This document shows, piece after piece, positions 8,921-17,789 of a stretch of DNA of 64,000 bases. This DNA comes from Pseudomonas sp. LBUM920 (lineage in GTDB: Bacteria; Pseudomonadota; Gammaproteobacteria; Pseudomonadales; Pseudomonadaceae). How positions within the stretch are numbered: position 1 is the stretch's first letter; every line of letters starts with the position of its first letter. The notes below the pieces were generated by a model. The model worked only from the letters and a program-made list of their open reading frames with translations. It was not told the origin of the DNA and made no database searches. The stretch is from the NCBI RefSeq assembly GCF_003852315.1, contig NZ_CP027762.1, positions 4,383,501 through 4,447,500 on the forward strand, written 5' to 3'. Position numbers and translations under genes: made by a program.

Positions 8921-9154
8921 TGTTCTTTTCGCGCCCCTGTCACGCCACATTCGCTGGCAGCGTGATCAAATCCGTCTGTTTTTGTGCGCGCGAGAATAGC
9001 ACGACGCCGCTCACTCGAACGCGCCCACACCGGTATAGGCTATTTTGAGTAAACCTCAACCACGTCGACGCAGCATGTGATCAGTACCGATGCACTCAGG
9101 GCAATTTGAACAAGAAGGCGGGCACCGGACGGGGCATTGGTAAATCGCAGGCAA

Positions 9155-9187
9155 CAAAAAAGGGCCCACCTTTCGGTGAGCCCTTCT
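9155..9187 (-). terminator. Rho-independent terminator of tRNA-Val(GAC)
   Basis: On the minus strand an 11-bp stem (AAGGGCTCACC, tetraloop GAAA, GGTGGGCCCTT, one G-U pair) is followed by six T residues, 28 bases past the tRNA-Val 3' end. Confidence 0.85.
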
Positions 9188-9214
9188 AGACCGCCCAGCA
9201 GAGCGGATTTTGTT

Positions 9215-9291
9215 TGGTAGGCGCGATTGGACTCGAACCAACGACCCCCACCATGTCAAGGTGGTGCTCTAACCAACTGAGCTACGTGCCT
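9215..9291 (-). tRNA. tRNA-Val (anticodon GAC)
   Basis: A 77-nt tRNA with CCA encoded. The anticodon stem CCACC/GGTGG encloses TTGACAT, giving anticodon GAC, which reads GUC/GUU. D-arm and T-arm (GTTGG TTCGAGT CCAAT) are normal. The acceptor stem AGGCACG/CGCGCCT contains one A-C mismatch at position 5:68. It has its own consensus-like promoter and terminator, so it is a single-gene unit. Confidence 0.95.
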
Positions 9292-9304
9292 GCTGTGAGG
9301 CGGC

Positions 9305-9332
9305 ATTCTACGTAATTCCGGAGGGGTGTCAA
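9305..9332 (-). promoter_or_regulatory. Sigma-70 promoter of tRNA-Val(GAC)
   Basis: Minus strand TTGACA (9332-9327), a 16-base spacer and TAGAAT (9310-9305), followed by a GC-rich stretch GCCGCC. It lies 14 bases upstream of the mature tRNA 5' end, as expected for a tRNA promoter. Confidence 0.8.
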
Positions 9333-9475
9333 CATCTTTTTTGCAGCTAACCCTATGAATATGCGAATTATTTATTTGCGCCGGGTGCACCGGTGATTTT
9401 CGGGTGGCTGGCAGGCAATTTTCAACTCAGGTAGGATCGGCGCACTCGTAAAAAATATAAAACAGAGGTTCCAGG

Positions 9476-10759
9476 ATGGCGAACACCCCTTACCCCCAGT
9501 CGTATTACGCCGCGTCCGCGAATGCGGTTCCGCCTCGCCCGGTACTGCAAGGTGACGTCGAAACCGATGTGTGTGTGATTGGCGCCGGCTACACCGGCCT
9601 TTCCAGCGCGCTGTTTCTGCTGGAAAACGGTTTTCGCGTCACCGTGCTGGAAGCCGCCAAGGTGGGGTTTGGTGCGTCGGGCCGTAACGGCGGGCAAATC
9701 GTCAACAGCTACAGCCGCGACATCGATGTGATCGAGCGCAGCGTCGGCCCCAAGCAAGCGCAGCTGCTGGGGCAGATGGCGTTTGAGGGCGGCAGGATCA
9801 TTCGCGAGCGCGTGGCCAAATATCAGATCCAGTGCGACCTGAAGGATGGCGGCGTGTTCGCCGCCCTCAACAGCAAGCACATGGGCCACCTGGAATCGCA
9901 GAAACGCTTGTGGGAACGCTACGGGCATACGCAACTTGAGTTGCTGGACGAACGCCGTATCCGCGAAGTAGTGGCCTGTGACAACTACGTCGGCGGCCTG
10001 CTCGACATGAGCGGCGGGCACATTCACCCACTCAACCTCGCGCTGGGCGAAGCGGCGGCTGTTGAATCCCTGGGCGGCACGATCTACGAGCAATCGGCTG
10101 CGGTGCGCATCGAGCGCGGCGCGAACCCGGTGGTGCACACCGCCGAAGGCAAGGTCAGGGCCAAGTTCATCATCGTCGCGGGCAACGCCTACCTGGGGAA
10201 CCTGGTGCCGGAGCTGGCGGCCAAATCGATGCCTTGCGGCACACAGGTCATCACCACAGCCCCACTGGGTGATGAACTGGCCAAGACGCTGCTGCCGCAG
10301 GATTATTGCGTCGAAGACTGCAACTACCTGCTCGACTACTACCGTCTCACCCGCGACAAGCGCCTGATCTTCGGCGGCGGCGTGGTGTATGGCGCACGTG
10401 ACCCGGCCAACATCGAAGCGATCATCCGCCCGAAGATGCTCAAGGCCTTCCCGCAGCTCAAGGACGTGAAAATCGATTACGCCTGGACCGGCAATTTCCT
10501 GCTGACCTTGTCGCGCTTGCCGCAGGTGGGTCGCCTGGGCGACAACATCTATTACTCACAAGGCTGCAGCGGCCATGGCGTGACGTACACGCACCTGGCA
10601 GGCAAGGTGCTGGCGGAGGCACTCAGAGGTCAGGCGGAGCGTTTTGATGCGTTTGCCGACCTGCCGCACTACCCGTTCCCGGGCGGGCAACTGCTGCGCA
10701 CGCCATTTGCGGCGCTGGGCGCCTGGTATTACGGGTTGCGGGACAAACTGGGGTTCTGA
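9476..10759 (+). CDS. FAD-dependent amine oxidoreductase, gamma-glutamylputrescine oxidase-like (PuuB/PauB)
   Basis: A 427-residue DAO-family flavoenzyme. The FAD dinucleotide motif VCVIGAGYTGLSSALFLLE lies near residues 32-50, followed by GFGASGRNGGQI, typical of PuuB/OrdL proteins. The C-terminal substrate/flavin segment YYSQGCSGHGVTYTHLAGKV is also intact. PuuB-type enzymes oxidise gamma-glutamyl-putrescine or related polyamine conjugates to the aldehyde in putrescine breakdown; Pseudomonas carries several copies. Length is normal. No glutamyl-polyamine synthetase or permease is beside it, so the precise substrate is open. It is an isolated plus-strand gene between two minus-strand tRNA units. 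An AGAGG-type site precedes ATG 9476. Confidence 0.85.
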   Translation: MANTPYPQSYYAASANAVPPRPVLQGDVETDVCVIGAGYTGLSSALFLLENGFRVTVLEAAKVGFGASGRNGGQIVNSYSRDIDVIERSVGPKQAQLLGQMAFEGGRIIRERVAKYQIQCDLKDGGVFAALNSKHMGHLESQKRLWERYGHTQLELLDERRIREVVACDNYVGGLLDMSGGHIHPLNLALGEAAAVESLGGTIYEQSAAVRIERGANPVVHTAEGKVRAKFIIVAGNAYLGNLVPELAAKSMPCGTQVITTAPLGDELAKTLLPQDYCVEDCNYLLDYYRLTRDKRLIFGGGVVYGARDPANIEAIIRPKMLKAFPQLKDVKIDYAWTGNFLLTLSRLPQVGRLGDNIYYSQGCSGHGVTYTHLAGKVLAEALRGQAERFDAFADLPHYPFPGGQLLRTPFAALGAWYYGLRDKLGF

Positions 10760-10763
10760 CCAC

Positions 10764-10790
10764 ACAGTGGGAGCCGGCTTGCCGGCTCTT
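10764..10790. repeat. Degenerate REP remnant
   Basis: GTGGGAGCCGGCTTGCCGGCTC matches the REP core found in the complete REPINs of this window but has no inverted partner. It lies just after the PuuB-like gene stop. Confidence 0.6.
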
Positions 10791-10815
10791 GCAGCCGAAA
10801 GCCAAATCGCAGAAA

Positions 10816-10845
10816 CAAAAAACCCCGGTCTCTCGACCAGGGTCT
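10816..10845 (-). terminator. Terminator of the Val-Asp-Asp tRNA operon
   Basis: Minus strand ACCCTGGTC-GAGA-GACCGGGGT stem followed by TTTTTT, about 75 bases past the last tRNA-Asp. Confidence 0.8.
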
Positions 10846-10917
10846 TTGCTATCGGATCAAAGTCAGCCAAGGGCTTTCTTTGTGCTTCAAGGCGTTCAGT
10901 GGGCCTTGAGGCAGATA

Positions 10918-10994
10918 TGGCGCAGCGGACGGGACTCGAACCCGCGACCCCCGGCGTGACAGGCCGGTATTCTAACCGACTGAACTACCGCTGC
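10918..10994 (-). tRNA. tRNA-Asp (anticodon GTC), copy 2
   Basis: A 77-nt tRNA with encoded CCA. Acceptor GCAGCGG/CCGCTGC, anticodon stem CCGGC/GCCGG around CTGTCAC gives GTC. It is identical in the mature region to the copy at 11100-11176 and is the last gene of the Val-Asp-Asp operon. Confidence 0.97.
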
Positions 10995-11099
10995 GTATCG
11001 CTTGACCGGCTGAGCGTAAACCCTCAACCGTCTTTAAACATCTGATCGATCAGCCTGGGCTGTTCAATCTCAAGCTCGACATGTCGAACCTGGAAAATA

Positions 11100-11176
11100 T
11101 GGCGCAGCGGACGGGACTCGAACCCGCGACCCCCGGCGTGACAGGCCGGTATTCTAACCGACTGAACTACCGCTGC
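11100..11176 (-). tRNA. tRNA-Asp (anticodon GTC), copy 1
   Basis: A 77-nt tRNA with anticodon GTC and encoded CCA, same mature sequence as the copy at 10918-10994. The short leader ATATGG on the 3' side is also repeated, but the rest of the spacer differs. Confidence 0.97.
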
Positions 11177-11231
11177 GCGTCGGTGCAACCTTTAACGTTG
11201 CGTCTTGCCCTAAGGCAAAACTCTCAAGAAG

Positions 11232-11307
11232 TGGTGGGTGATGACGGGATCGAACCGCCGACCCTCTGCTTGTAAGGCAGATGCTCTCCCAGCTGAGCTA
11301 ATCACCC
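11232..11307 (-). tRNA. tRNA-Val (anticodon TAC)
   Basis: A 76-nt tRNA with CCA. Acceptor GGGTGAT/ATCACCC and anticodon stem TCTGC/GCAGA around CTTACAA give anticodon UAC. It is the promoter-proximal gene of the tRNA operon. Confidence 0.97.
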
Positions 11308-11328
11308 TTTGCTTCGTTGAGGCCGCGA

Positions 11329-11357
11329 AATTTACGCAGGTAGCGGACCTAAGTCAA
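11329..11357 (-). promoter_or_regulatory. Sigma-70 promoter of the Val-Asp-Asp tRNA operon
   Basis: Minus strand TTGACT (11357-11352), 17-base spacer, TAAATT (11334-11329), then the GC-rich discriminator TCGCGGCC that is common at stable-RNA promoters under stringent control. Confidence 0.8.
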
Positions 11358-11414
11358 TAGCCTGCTTGAAGTTTTTCTGAAAAAGACAAAATTGCTTCAA
11401 GACGGCTATCTGCC

Positions 11415-12194
11415 CTACTCGCTGTAAATCATCTTCTTGCTCATGCCACCGTCCACCACAAACTCTTGCCCGGTGACAAACCCCGCCTGGCGCGACAGTA
11501 ACCACGCCACCATCGCCGCCACGTCTTCCACCGTACCCACCCTGCCCGCCGGATGCTGGGCATGGTCGGCATCCGTCAACGGCTCGGCACGCCGGGCCGC
11601 CGGATCACGCGCATCGATCCAGCCGGGGCTGACGGCATTGACCCGCACCTCCGGCCCCAGGCTCATGGCCAAGGCATGCGTCAGGGCCAGCAGGCCGCCT
11701 TTGCTCGCCGCATAGGCCTCGGTGTCCGGCTCCGACTGACGCGCCCGGGTCGATGCCAGGTTGACGATGGCACCGCCATGGGCACGCAGATACGGCGCGC
11801 AGTGCTTGGCCAACAGCATCGGCCCACTGAGGTTCACCGCAAGCACGCGGTTCCAATACGCCAGGTCGAGGCTTTCCAGGGTGATATTGCGCGGGTCGGC
11901 CACCGCCGCGTTACACACCAACGCGTCCAGCCGCCCGAACTGCCCCAGTACTTCTGCGACACCTTGGGCCACTTGTTTTTCGTCGGCGACGTCCATGGTA
12001 ATAAACCAGGCATTGTCGCCCAGCACCTTGGACACCTTGGAGCCACGCTCGCGGTCCAGGTCGGTCAACACCACTTGCCAGCCTTCGCTGATCAGCCACG
12101 CCGCGATCCCGAGACCAATGCCCCGCGCCGCGCCGGTCACCAGTGCGACGCGGCCGTTACCGACCGCCGCAGCATCCATGGACCACTCGATCAC
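11415..12194 (-). CDS. SDR family NAD(P)-dependent oxidoreductase
   Basis: A classical short-chain dehydrogenase of about 254-259 residues. The cofactor motif TGAARGIGLG is near residue 20, NAAV near 93, and the catalytic Ser-Tyr-Lys set appears as NLAST and YAASK. The C-terminal VDGGMS segment is standard. Its substrate is not visible; Pseudomonas places this gene directly after metZ (PA3106 position). A GTG at 12194 overlaps the metZ stop in a GTGA arrangement, which would allow translational coupling; ATG 12179 is the alternative start. It is most likely co-transcribed with metZ. Confidence 0.85.
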   Translation of the reverse strand: MIEWSMDAAAVGNGRVALVTGAARGIGLGIAAWLISEGWQVVLTDLDRERGSKVSKVLGDNAWFITMDVADEKQVAQGVAEVLGQFGRLDALVCNAAVADPRNITLESLDLAYWNRVLAVNLSGPMLLAKHCAPYLRAHGGAIVNLASTRARQSEPDTEAYAASKGGLLALTHALAMSLGPEVRVNAVSPGWIDARDPAARRAEPLTDADHAQHPAGRVGTVEDVAAMVAWLLSRQAGFVTGQEFVVDGGMSKKMIYSE

Positions 12195-13402
12195 AAGGCC
12201 GCCAGCCCGCGGGCCAGGTCAGCCTGCAAGTCGGCCACATCTTCCAGGCCCACCGCGATGCGGATCAGGCTGTCGCGGATGCCGGCCGCTTCGCGCTCTT
12301 GCGGCGCCAGGCGACCATGGGAGGTGGTGCTCGGGTGCGTGATCGTGGTCTTGCTGTCGCCCAGGTTGGCGGTGATGGAAATCAAGCGAGTGGCGTCGAT
12401 AAAGCGCCAGGCGCCCTCTTTGCCGCCCTTCACTTCGAAGCTGACGACGGCGCCGAAACCACGCTGCTGGCGTTGAGCCAATTCGTGTTGCGGGTGGCTC
12501 TTGAGGCCAGCGTAATGCACTTTCTCGATGCCATCCTGCTGCTCCAGCCACTCGGCCAGGGCCTGGGCATTGGCGCAATGGGCCTTCATGCGCAAACTGA
12601 GGGTCTCCAGGCCCTTGAGGAAGATCCAGGCGTTGAACGGGCTCAGGGTCGGGCCGGCGGTGCGCAAGAAACCCACCACTTCTTTCATCTGCTCGCCACG
12701 CCCAGCCACCACGCCGCCCATGCAACGGCCCTGGCCGTCGATGAACTTAGTGGCCGAATGCACGACGATGTCTGCGCCCAGCTTCAACGGCTGCTGCAAT
12801 GCAGGCGTGCAGAAGCAGTTGTCGACCACCAGCATCGCGCCTTTGGCGTGCGCCACTTCGGACAATGCGGCGATGTCGACCAACTCGGCCAGCGGGTTGG
12901 ACGGCGACTCGACGAACAGCAATTTGGTGTTGGCCTTGATCGCCGCGTCCCAACCGGACAGGTCTGCCAGCGGTACGTAGTCCACTTCAATACCGAAGCG
13001 CTTGAAGTACTTCTCGAACAGGCTGATGGTCGAACCGAACACACTGCGTGATACCAATACATGGTCGCCAGCGCTGCACAAGCTCATCACCACGGCGAGG
13101 ATGGCCGCCATGCCGGTCGCCGTGGCCACCGCCTGCTCAGCGCCTTCGAGAGCCGCAATACGCTCCTCGAACGCCCGGACGGTCGGGTTGGTGTAGCGCG
13201 AGTAAACGTTGCCCGGCACTTCACCGGCGAAACGCGCGGCAGCGTCGGCGGCAGTGCGGAACACATAGCTGGAGGTGAAGAACATCGGGTCACCGTGCTC
13301 ACCTTCCGGGGTGCGGTGCTGGCCGGCGCGCACAGCCAGGGTATCGAAAGCTACGCCATCGAGGTCGCTGTCCAACCGACCGGCATCCCATTCCTGACTC
13401 AT
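12191..13402 (-). CDS. metZ: O-succinylhomoserine sulfhydrylase
   Basis: A 403-residue PLP enzyme of the Cys/Met metabolism family, which makes homocysteine directly from O-succinylhomoserine and sulfide. This is the route Pseudomonas uses for methionine. The PLP lysine lies in HSATKF (Lys219), and the tyrosine/arginine phosphate-binding segment YSRYTNPT is near residue 67. The start MSQEWDAGRLDSDLDG matches the family. The gene lies just downstream of purF, separated by a terminator-like hairpin, and overlaps the SDR gene. Length and motifs are complete. Confidence 0.95.
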   Translation of the reverse strand: MSQEWDAGRLDSDLDGVAFDTLAVRAGQHRTPEGEHGDPMFFTSSYVFRTAADAAARFAGEVPGNVYSRYTNPTVRAFEERIAALEGAEQAVATATGMAAILAVVMSLCSAGDHVLVSRSVFGSTISLFEKYFKRFGIEVDYVPLADLSGWDAAIKANTKLLFVESPSNPLAELVDIAALSEVAHAKGAMLVVDNCFCTPALQQPLKLGADIVVHSATKFIDGQGRCMGGVVAGRGEQMKEVVGFLRTAGPTLSPFNAWIFLKGLETLSLRMKAHCANAQALAEWLEQQDGIEKVHYAGLKSHPQHELAQRQQRGFGAVVSFEVKGGKEGAWRFIDATRLISITANLGDSKTTITHPSTTSHGRLAPQEREAAGIRDSLIRIAVGLEDVADLQADLARGLAAL

Positions 13403-13437
13403 GCTGCGACTCCTTACTCAATTCTTTATTTAAGATA

Positions 13438-13461
13438 CAAAACCGACCCCTCAGGGCCGGT
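13438..13461 (-). terminator. Terminator between purF and metZ
   Basis: Minus strand ACCGGCCC-TGA-GGGGTCGGT followed by TTTTG, seven bases after the purF stop. Confidence 0.7.
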
Positions 13462-13467
13462 GTCTAC

Positions 13468-14973
13468 TCAGTTGTTGTACAGATCGATGATCGCGCTGAC
13501 CGCCTGGGTCTTGATCTTCGACGAGTCGTTGCGCGCCTGCTCGATCTTGTTCAGGTAGGCCTCGTCGACATCGCCGGTCACGTACTTGCCGTCGAACACG
13601 GCGCAATCGAACTGCTCGATCTTGATCTTGCCGCCGCCAACCGCTTCGATCAGGTCCGGCAGGTCCTGGTAGATCAGCCAGTCGGCGCCGATCAGGTCGG
13701 CCACGTCCTGGGTAGAACGGTTGTGGGCAATCAGCTCGTGGGCGCTCGGCATGTCGATACCGTACACGTTCGGGTACCGCACAGCAGGCGCAGCGGAGCA
13801 GAAGTACACGTTCTTGGCGCCCGCTTCACGGGCCATCTGAATAATCTGCTTGCAGGTGGTGCCACGTACGATGGAGTCGTCCACCAGCATCACGTTCTTG
13901 CCGCGAAACTCCAGCTCGATGGCGTTGAGCTTCTGGCGGACCGACTTCTTGCGCGCCGCCTGGCCCGGCATGATGAAGGTACGGCCGATGTAGCGGTTCT
14001 TGACGAAGCCTTCGCGGAACTTGACGCCCAAATGGTTGGCCAGCTCCAGCGCAGCGGTACGGCTGGTGTCCGGAATCGGGATTACCACGTCGATGTCGTG
14101 CTCAGGACGCTCGCGCAGGATTTTCTCGGCCAGCTTCTCGCCCATGCGCAGACGCGCCTTGTACACCGAAACGCCGTCGATGATCGAATCCGGACGCGCC
14201 AGGTAGACGTGTTCGAAGATGCACGGGGTGAGTTTCGGCGCCACGGCGCACTGACGGGTGTGCAGCTTGCCGTCTTCGGTGATGTACACCGCTTCGCCCG
14301 GGGCCAGGTCGCGGATCAGGGTAAAGCCGAGCACGTCCAGGGACACGCTTTCGGAGGCGATCATGTACTCGACGCCTTCGTCGGTGTGGCGCTGGCCGAA
14401 CACGATCGGGCGGATGCCGTGCGGGTCGCGGAAACCGACGATGCCGTAACCGGTGACCATGGCCACGACCGCGTAACCACCGACGCAACGGTTGTGCACG
14501 TCAGTCACGGCGGCGAACACGTCTTCTTCGGTTGGCTGCAGCTTGCCGCGCTGGGCCAGCTCGTGGGCGAACACGTTGAGCAGCACTTCCGAATCGGAAC
14601 TGGTGTTGACGTGGCGCAGGTCAGATTCGTAAATCTCCTTGGCCAGTTGTTCAACGTTGGTCAGGTTACCGTTGTGCGCCAGGGTAATGCCGTAAGGCGA
14701 GTTGACGTAAAACGGTTGAGCTTCGGCCGAGGTCGAGCTGCCCGCAGTCGGGTAACGCACATGGCCAATGCCCATGTGCCCGACGAGGCGCTGCATGTGA
14801 CGTTGATGGAACACGTCACGCACCAGGCCATTGTCCTTGCGCAGGAATAACCGGCCGTCGTGGCTGGTCACAATACCGGCAGCGTCCTGGCCGCGGTGCT
14901 GGAGGACGGTTAGCGCGTCATACAGCGCCTGATTCACGTTCGACTTACCGACGATACCGACGATGCCACACAT
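13468..14973 (-). CDS. purF: Amidophosphoribosyltransferase
   Basis: A 501-residue enzyme that makes phosphoribosylamine from PRPP and glutamine, the first committed step of purine synthesis. Starting at ATG 14973 puts the nucleophile Cys second (MCGIVGIVGK), so it becomes the N-terminal residue after Met removal. An upstream in-frame start at 14982 would block this. The N-terminal glutaminase domain holds the LAHNGNLTN segment, and the PRPP loop is MLVDDSIVRGTT in the C-terminal half. It follows cvpA in the usual cvpA-purF order. Confidence 0.97.
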   Translation of the reverse strand: MCGIVGIVGKSNVNQALYDALTVLQHRGQDAAGIVTSHDGRLFLRKDNGLVRDVFHQRHMQRLVGHMGIGHVRYPTAGSSTSAEAQPFYVNSPYGITLAHNGNLTNVEQLAKEIYESDLRHVNTSSDSEVLLNVFAHELAQRGKLQPTEEDVFAAVTDVHNRCVGGYAVVAMVTGYGIVGFRDPHGIRPIVFGQRHTDEGVEYMIASESVSLDVLGFTLIRDLAPGEAVYITEDGKLHTRQCAVAPKLTPCIFEHVYLARPDSIIDGVSVYKARLRMGEKLAEKILRERPEHDIDVVIPIPDTSRTAALELANHLGVKFREGFVKNRYIGRTFIMPGQAARKKSVRQKLNAIELEFRGKNVMLVDDSIVRGTTCKQIIQMAREAGAKNVYFCSAAPAVRYPNVYGIDMPSAHELIAHNRSTQDVADLIGADWLIYQDLPDLIEAVGGGKIKIEQFDCAVFDGKYVTGDVDEAYLNKIEQARNDSSKIKTQAVSAIIDLYNN

Positions 14974-15014
14974 GCGACGCAACCCCTACTTAATGAATCT
15001 TGACTGAACACTGC

Positions 15015-15572
15015 TTACTGAGGCGTTTTGGCCGGCAAGAGGTGTTCCTTGAACGGAAGATCAGCGGGTACGCTGATTCCGCTGGCCAGCCACTGACTGC
15101 TCCACCCCAGAATGAGGTTCTTGGACCAATCTGCAACCAATAGAAATTTTGGCACGAGTACCGACTCCTGCCACCACGAATCCTGCTGTACCGGCCCCAG
15201 GCTCAACAGCCCGACCGCCACGACCACCAGCAACGCGCCACGCGCAGCACCGAAGGCCATGCCGAGAAATCGATCGGTCCCGGAGAGGCCGGTGACACGT
15301 ATCAACTCGCCAATAAGATAATTGACCATTGCCCCCACCAGCAGCGTGGCGATGAACATGATGGCGCAGCCCGCGATGACGCGAGCCGAAGGTGTCTCGA
15401 TGTAACCGGCCAGATAAACCGACAATGAACCACCGAACATCCAGGCTACGACTCCTGCGATGATCCAGGTCAGCAACGACAGTGCTTCTTTTACGAAGCC
15501 GCGGCTTAGACTGATCAAAGCGGAGATGGCGACGATTGCAACGATCGCCCAATCAACCCAGGTAAATGGCAC
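15015..15572 (-). CDS. cvpA: Colicin V production protein homolog
   Basis: A 185-residue inner-membrane protein with four hydrophobic spans, beginning MPFTWVDWAIVAIVAISALISL and containing the family segment SRGFVKEALSLLTWI. CvpA lies before purF in many gammaproteobacteria; it has been tied to colicin V export and envelope stress resistance, but its biochemical role is unsettled. The purF start is 41 bases after its stop, so the two are likely one transcript. Confidence 0.92.
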   Translation of the reverse strand: MPFTWVDWAIVAIVAISALISLSRGFVKEALSLLTWIIAGVVAWMFGGSLSVYLAGYIETPSARVIAGCAIMFIATLLVGAMVNYLIGELIRVTGLSGTDRFLGMAFGAARGALLVVVAVGLLSLGPVQQDSWWQESVLVPKFLLVADWSKNLILGWSSQWLASGISVPADLPFKEHLLPAKTPQ

Positions 15573-15702
15573 AGTGCAGCCTACGTACGGATAAGGCGGC
15601 GCATTTTAGCAGAGCGCCGGGCTGTCGGTAAGCTGTGATTGCGGGTGCTTTGCAAATCAATGGGTTGAGTAGGGCGAAGCCCCCCTCAGGACCACCCAAT
15701 AC

Positions 15703-15796
15703 AATGTGGGAGGGGGCTTGCCCCCGATAACGATGGGTCATTATCAGAGAGGCTGACTGACCTACCGCCATCGAGGGCAAGCCCCCTCCCACATTG
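15703..15796. repeat. REPIN (two inverted REP sequences)
   Basis: GTGGGAGGGGGCTTGCCCCCGA at the left and its reverse complement TCGAGGGCAAGCCCCCTCCCAC at the right enclose about 45 bases. This is the usual Pseudomonas doublet mobilised by RAYT transposases; no RAYT gene is in the window. Confidence 0.9.
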
Positions 15797-15826
15797 AGTG
15801 CATTCCAAGCTGAAACAGGGGTGAAA

Positions 15827-16498
15827 TCAGCCGCGCTCAGGCTGAAAACGCACCACAAAACCATTCAGGTTCTGCTGGCGACCCAGCAAGTCGCGCAGAC
15901 GATCGGCCTCAGCGCGCTCGATCAGCGGCCCGATAAACACGCGATTCTTGCCATCGGCACTGCGGATATAAGCGTTGTAGCCCTGAGCGCGCAGCTTTTT
16001 CTGCAAGGCTTCGGCGCTCTCGCGATTGGCCAGGCTGGCGAGCTGGATCGACCAAGTGATCGGCAGGCCATTGGGATCGATACGGCTTTGACCGACGTCC
16101 GGCTTGCCCGGCGCGGCAGGTTGCGGCGCAACCGGCTTGGGCGCTGGTGCCGGCGCGGCCGGTTTGGCGGCAACCACAGGCGCTGCCGGCGCAGGTGCAG
16201 GTGCGGGCTTGACCACCGGCACACTCGGCTGCACCGGCATGCTCGGCGCCTGCTGCGCAGCCACATCCGCATCACTCGGCACAGGCTCCTCAGGCAACGC
16301 CTGCGGCTCGGGCACCACCACCGGCTCGACCTGAACTTGCGGCACCGTCGGCGCCTGGGGCGCAGCCGGCGCCTCAACGACTACCTGGCGCTGCTCATCC
16401 TGACGCGAAAACAGCATCGGCAGAAAAATCACCGCCAACGCCACCAACACCAGGGCTCCAACCATTCGCTGCTTGTATGCGCTATCCAGTAATGCCAT
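15827..16498 (-). CDS. SPOR-domain protein (DedD-like)
   Basis: A 223-residue protein with a short cytoplasmic start, one membrane span (GALVLVALAVIFLPMLF, about residues 14-30), a long Pro/Ala/Val-rich periplasmic linker (about 40-140) and a C-terminal SPOR domain (about 145-220, WSIQLASLANRESAEALQKK). SPOR domains bind denuded peptidoglycan at the division septum, and DedD-type proteins help constriction. The position between folC and cvpA is the conserved Pseudomonas location (PA3110). It overlaps the folC stop by 17 bases, so the two are coupled. Confidence 0.9.
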   Translation of the reverse strand: MALLDSAYKQRMVGALVLVALAVIFLPMLFSRQDEQRQVVVEAPAAPQAPTVPQVQVEPVVVPEPQALPEEPVPSDADVAAQQAPSMPVQPSVPVVKPAPAPAPAAPVVAAKPAAPAPAPKPVAPQPAAPGKPDVGQSRIDPNGLPITWSIQLASLANRESAEALQKKLRAQGYNAYIRSADGKNRVFIGPLIERAEADRLRDLLGRQQNLNGFVVRFQPERG

Positions 16499-17789
16499 GT
16501 GCAGCTTCCTCCGTGGAGCGCCGGGCCAACCACTCTAGCGCCTCGGCAACACAATAAAATGATCCGAACAACAGAATCTCGTCCTCGGCCGTTGCCACCG
16601 CACACTGCGCTTCAAGCGCGGCGGTGACGCTTGCATACGACGCCACTGGCGCACCAAGGTTCTGCAAGGCCGTTTCCAATTCGGCGGCCGGCCGACTGCG
16701 CGGCGTATCCAGCGGCGCCACCGCCCAAGCCTGCACATCGCCCAGCAACGGCGCAACCACGCCGCCCAGGTCTTTGTCAGCCAACAGCCCGAATACCGCC
16801 AGGCGGCGACCCACCGGTGGCGTACGCGACAGGCGTTGCGCCAGGTACTCGGCGGCATGCGGGTTATGCCCCACATCCAGCAGCAGGTTCAGGCGCTTGC
16901 CCTCCCACTCGAAGGTGCGACGATCCAGGCGCCCGACCACCCGAGTGGCCAGCAATGTCGCGGCAATTTGCTCGGCATGCCACGGCAGATCCAGCAGCAA
17001 GTATGCCTGCAGCGCCAGCGCAGCGTTTTCCATCGGCAGGTTCAGCAGCGGCAGATCATGCAGCTCTACCGCCTGCCCGCGCGCATCACGCCCACGCCAT
17101 TGCCAATGTTGAGCACCGATGTCGAGATTGAATTCGCGGCCGCGCAGGTAAAACGGACAATCCAACTCGCGCACCTTGTCGAGCAAGGGTTGCGGCGGGT
17201 CCAGATCACCACACAGCGCAGGCTTGCCCTGGCGGAAGATCCCGGCCTTTTCATAGGCCACCGACTCGCGGGTATTGCCCAGGTAGTCGGCATGGTCCAC
17301 GCCAATGCTGGTGACCAGCGCCATGTCGGCATCCACCACGTTGACGGTATCCAGACGCCCACCCAGGCCGACTTCGAGAACAACCACATCCAATTGCGCA
17401 CGCTCAAACAGCCAGAACGCCGCCAGGGTGCCCATTTCGAAGTAGGTCAGGGAAATTTCGCCGCGCCCGGTATCCAGTGCGGCAAAGGCTTCACAGAGCT
17501 GCTCATCAGTGGCTTCGACGCCATTGAGCTGCACCCGCTCGTTGTAACGCAGCAGGTGCGGAGAATTGTAGACGCCAACTTTCAGCCCTTGGGCTTGCAG
17601 CAGCGCCGCGACAAAGGCACAGGTTGAGCCTTTGCCGTTGGTGCCGGTCACCGTGATCACGCGCGGTGCCGGCCGGCCCAACCCGAGGCGGGCCGCTACC
17701 TGTTGCGAGCGCTCCAGGCCCATGTCGATGGCTGACGGATGCAACTGCTCAAGGTAGGCGAGCCATTCGCCAAGGGTACGTTGGGTCAT
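16482..17789 (-). CDS. folC: Bifunctional folylpolyglutamate synthase / dihydrofolate synthase
   Basis: A 435-residue Mur-ligase-type enzyme that adds glutamate to dihydropteroate and to folates. The ATP loop TVTGTNGKGSTCAF is near residues 45-58, and LDVGHNPHAAEYL (about residue 310) starts the C-terminal ligase domain. The start ATG overlaps the accD stop (ATGA), indicating translational coupling in the accD-folC-SPOR-cvpA order seen in many gammaproteobacteria. Confidence 0.96.
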   Translation of the reverse strand: MTQRTLGEWLAYLEQLHPSAIDMGLERSQQVAARLGLGRPAPRVITVTGTNGKGSTCAFVAALLQAQGLKVGVYNSPHLLRYNERVQLNGVEATDEQLCEAFAALDTGRGEISLTYFEMGTLAAFWLFERAQLDVVVLEVGLGGRLDTVNVVDADMALVTSIGVDHADYLGNTRESVAYEKAGIFRQGKPALCGDLDPPQPLLDKVRELDCPFYLRGREFNLDIGAQHWQWRGRDARGQAVELHDLPLLNLPMENAALALQAYLLLDLPWHAEQIAATLLATRVVGRLDRRTFEWEGKRLNLLLDVGHNPHAAEYLAQRLSRTPPVGRRLAVFGLLADKDLGGVVAPLLGDVQAWAVAPLDTPRSRPAAELETALQNLGAPVASYASVTAALEAQCAVATAEDEILLFGSFYCVAEALEWLARRSTEEAAHGITG

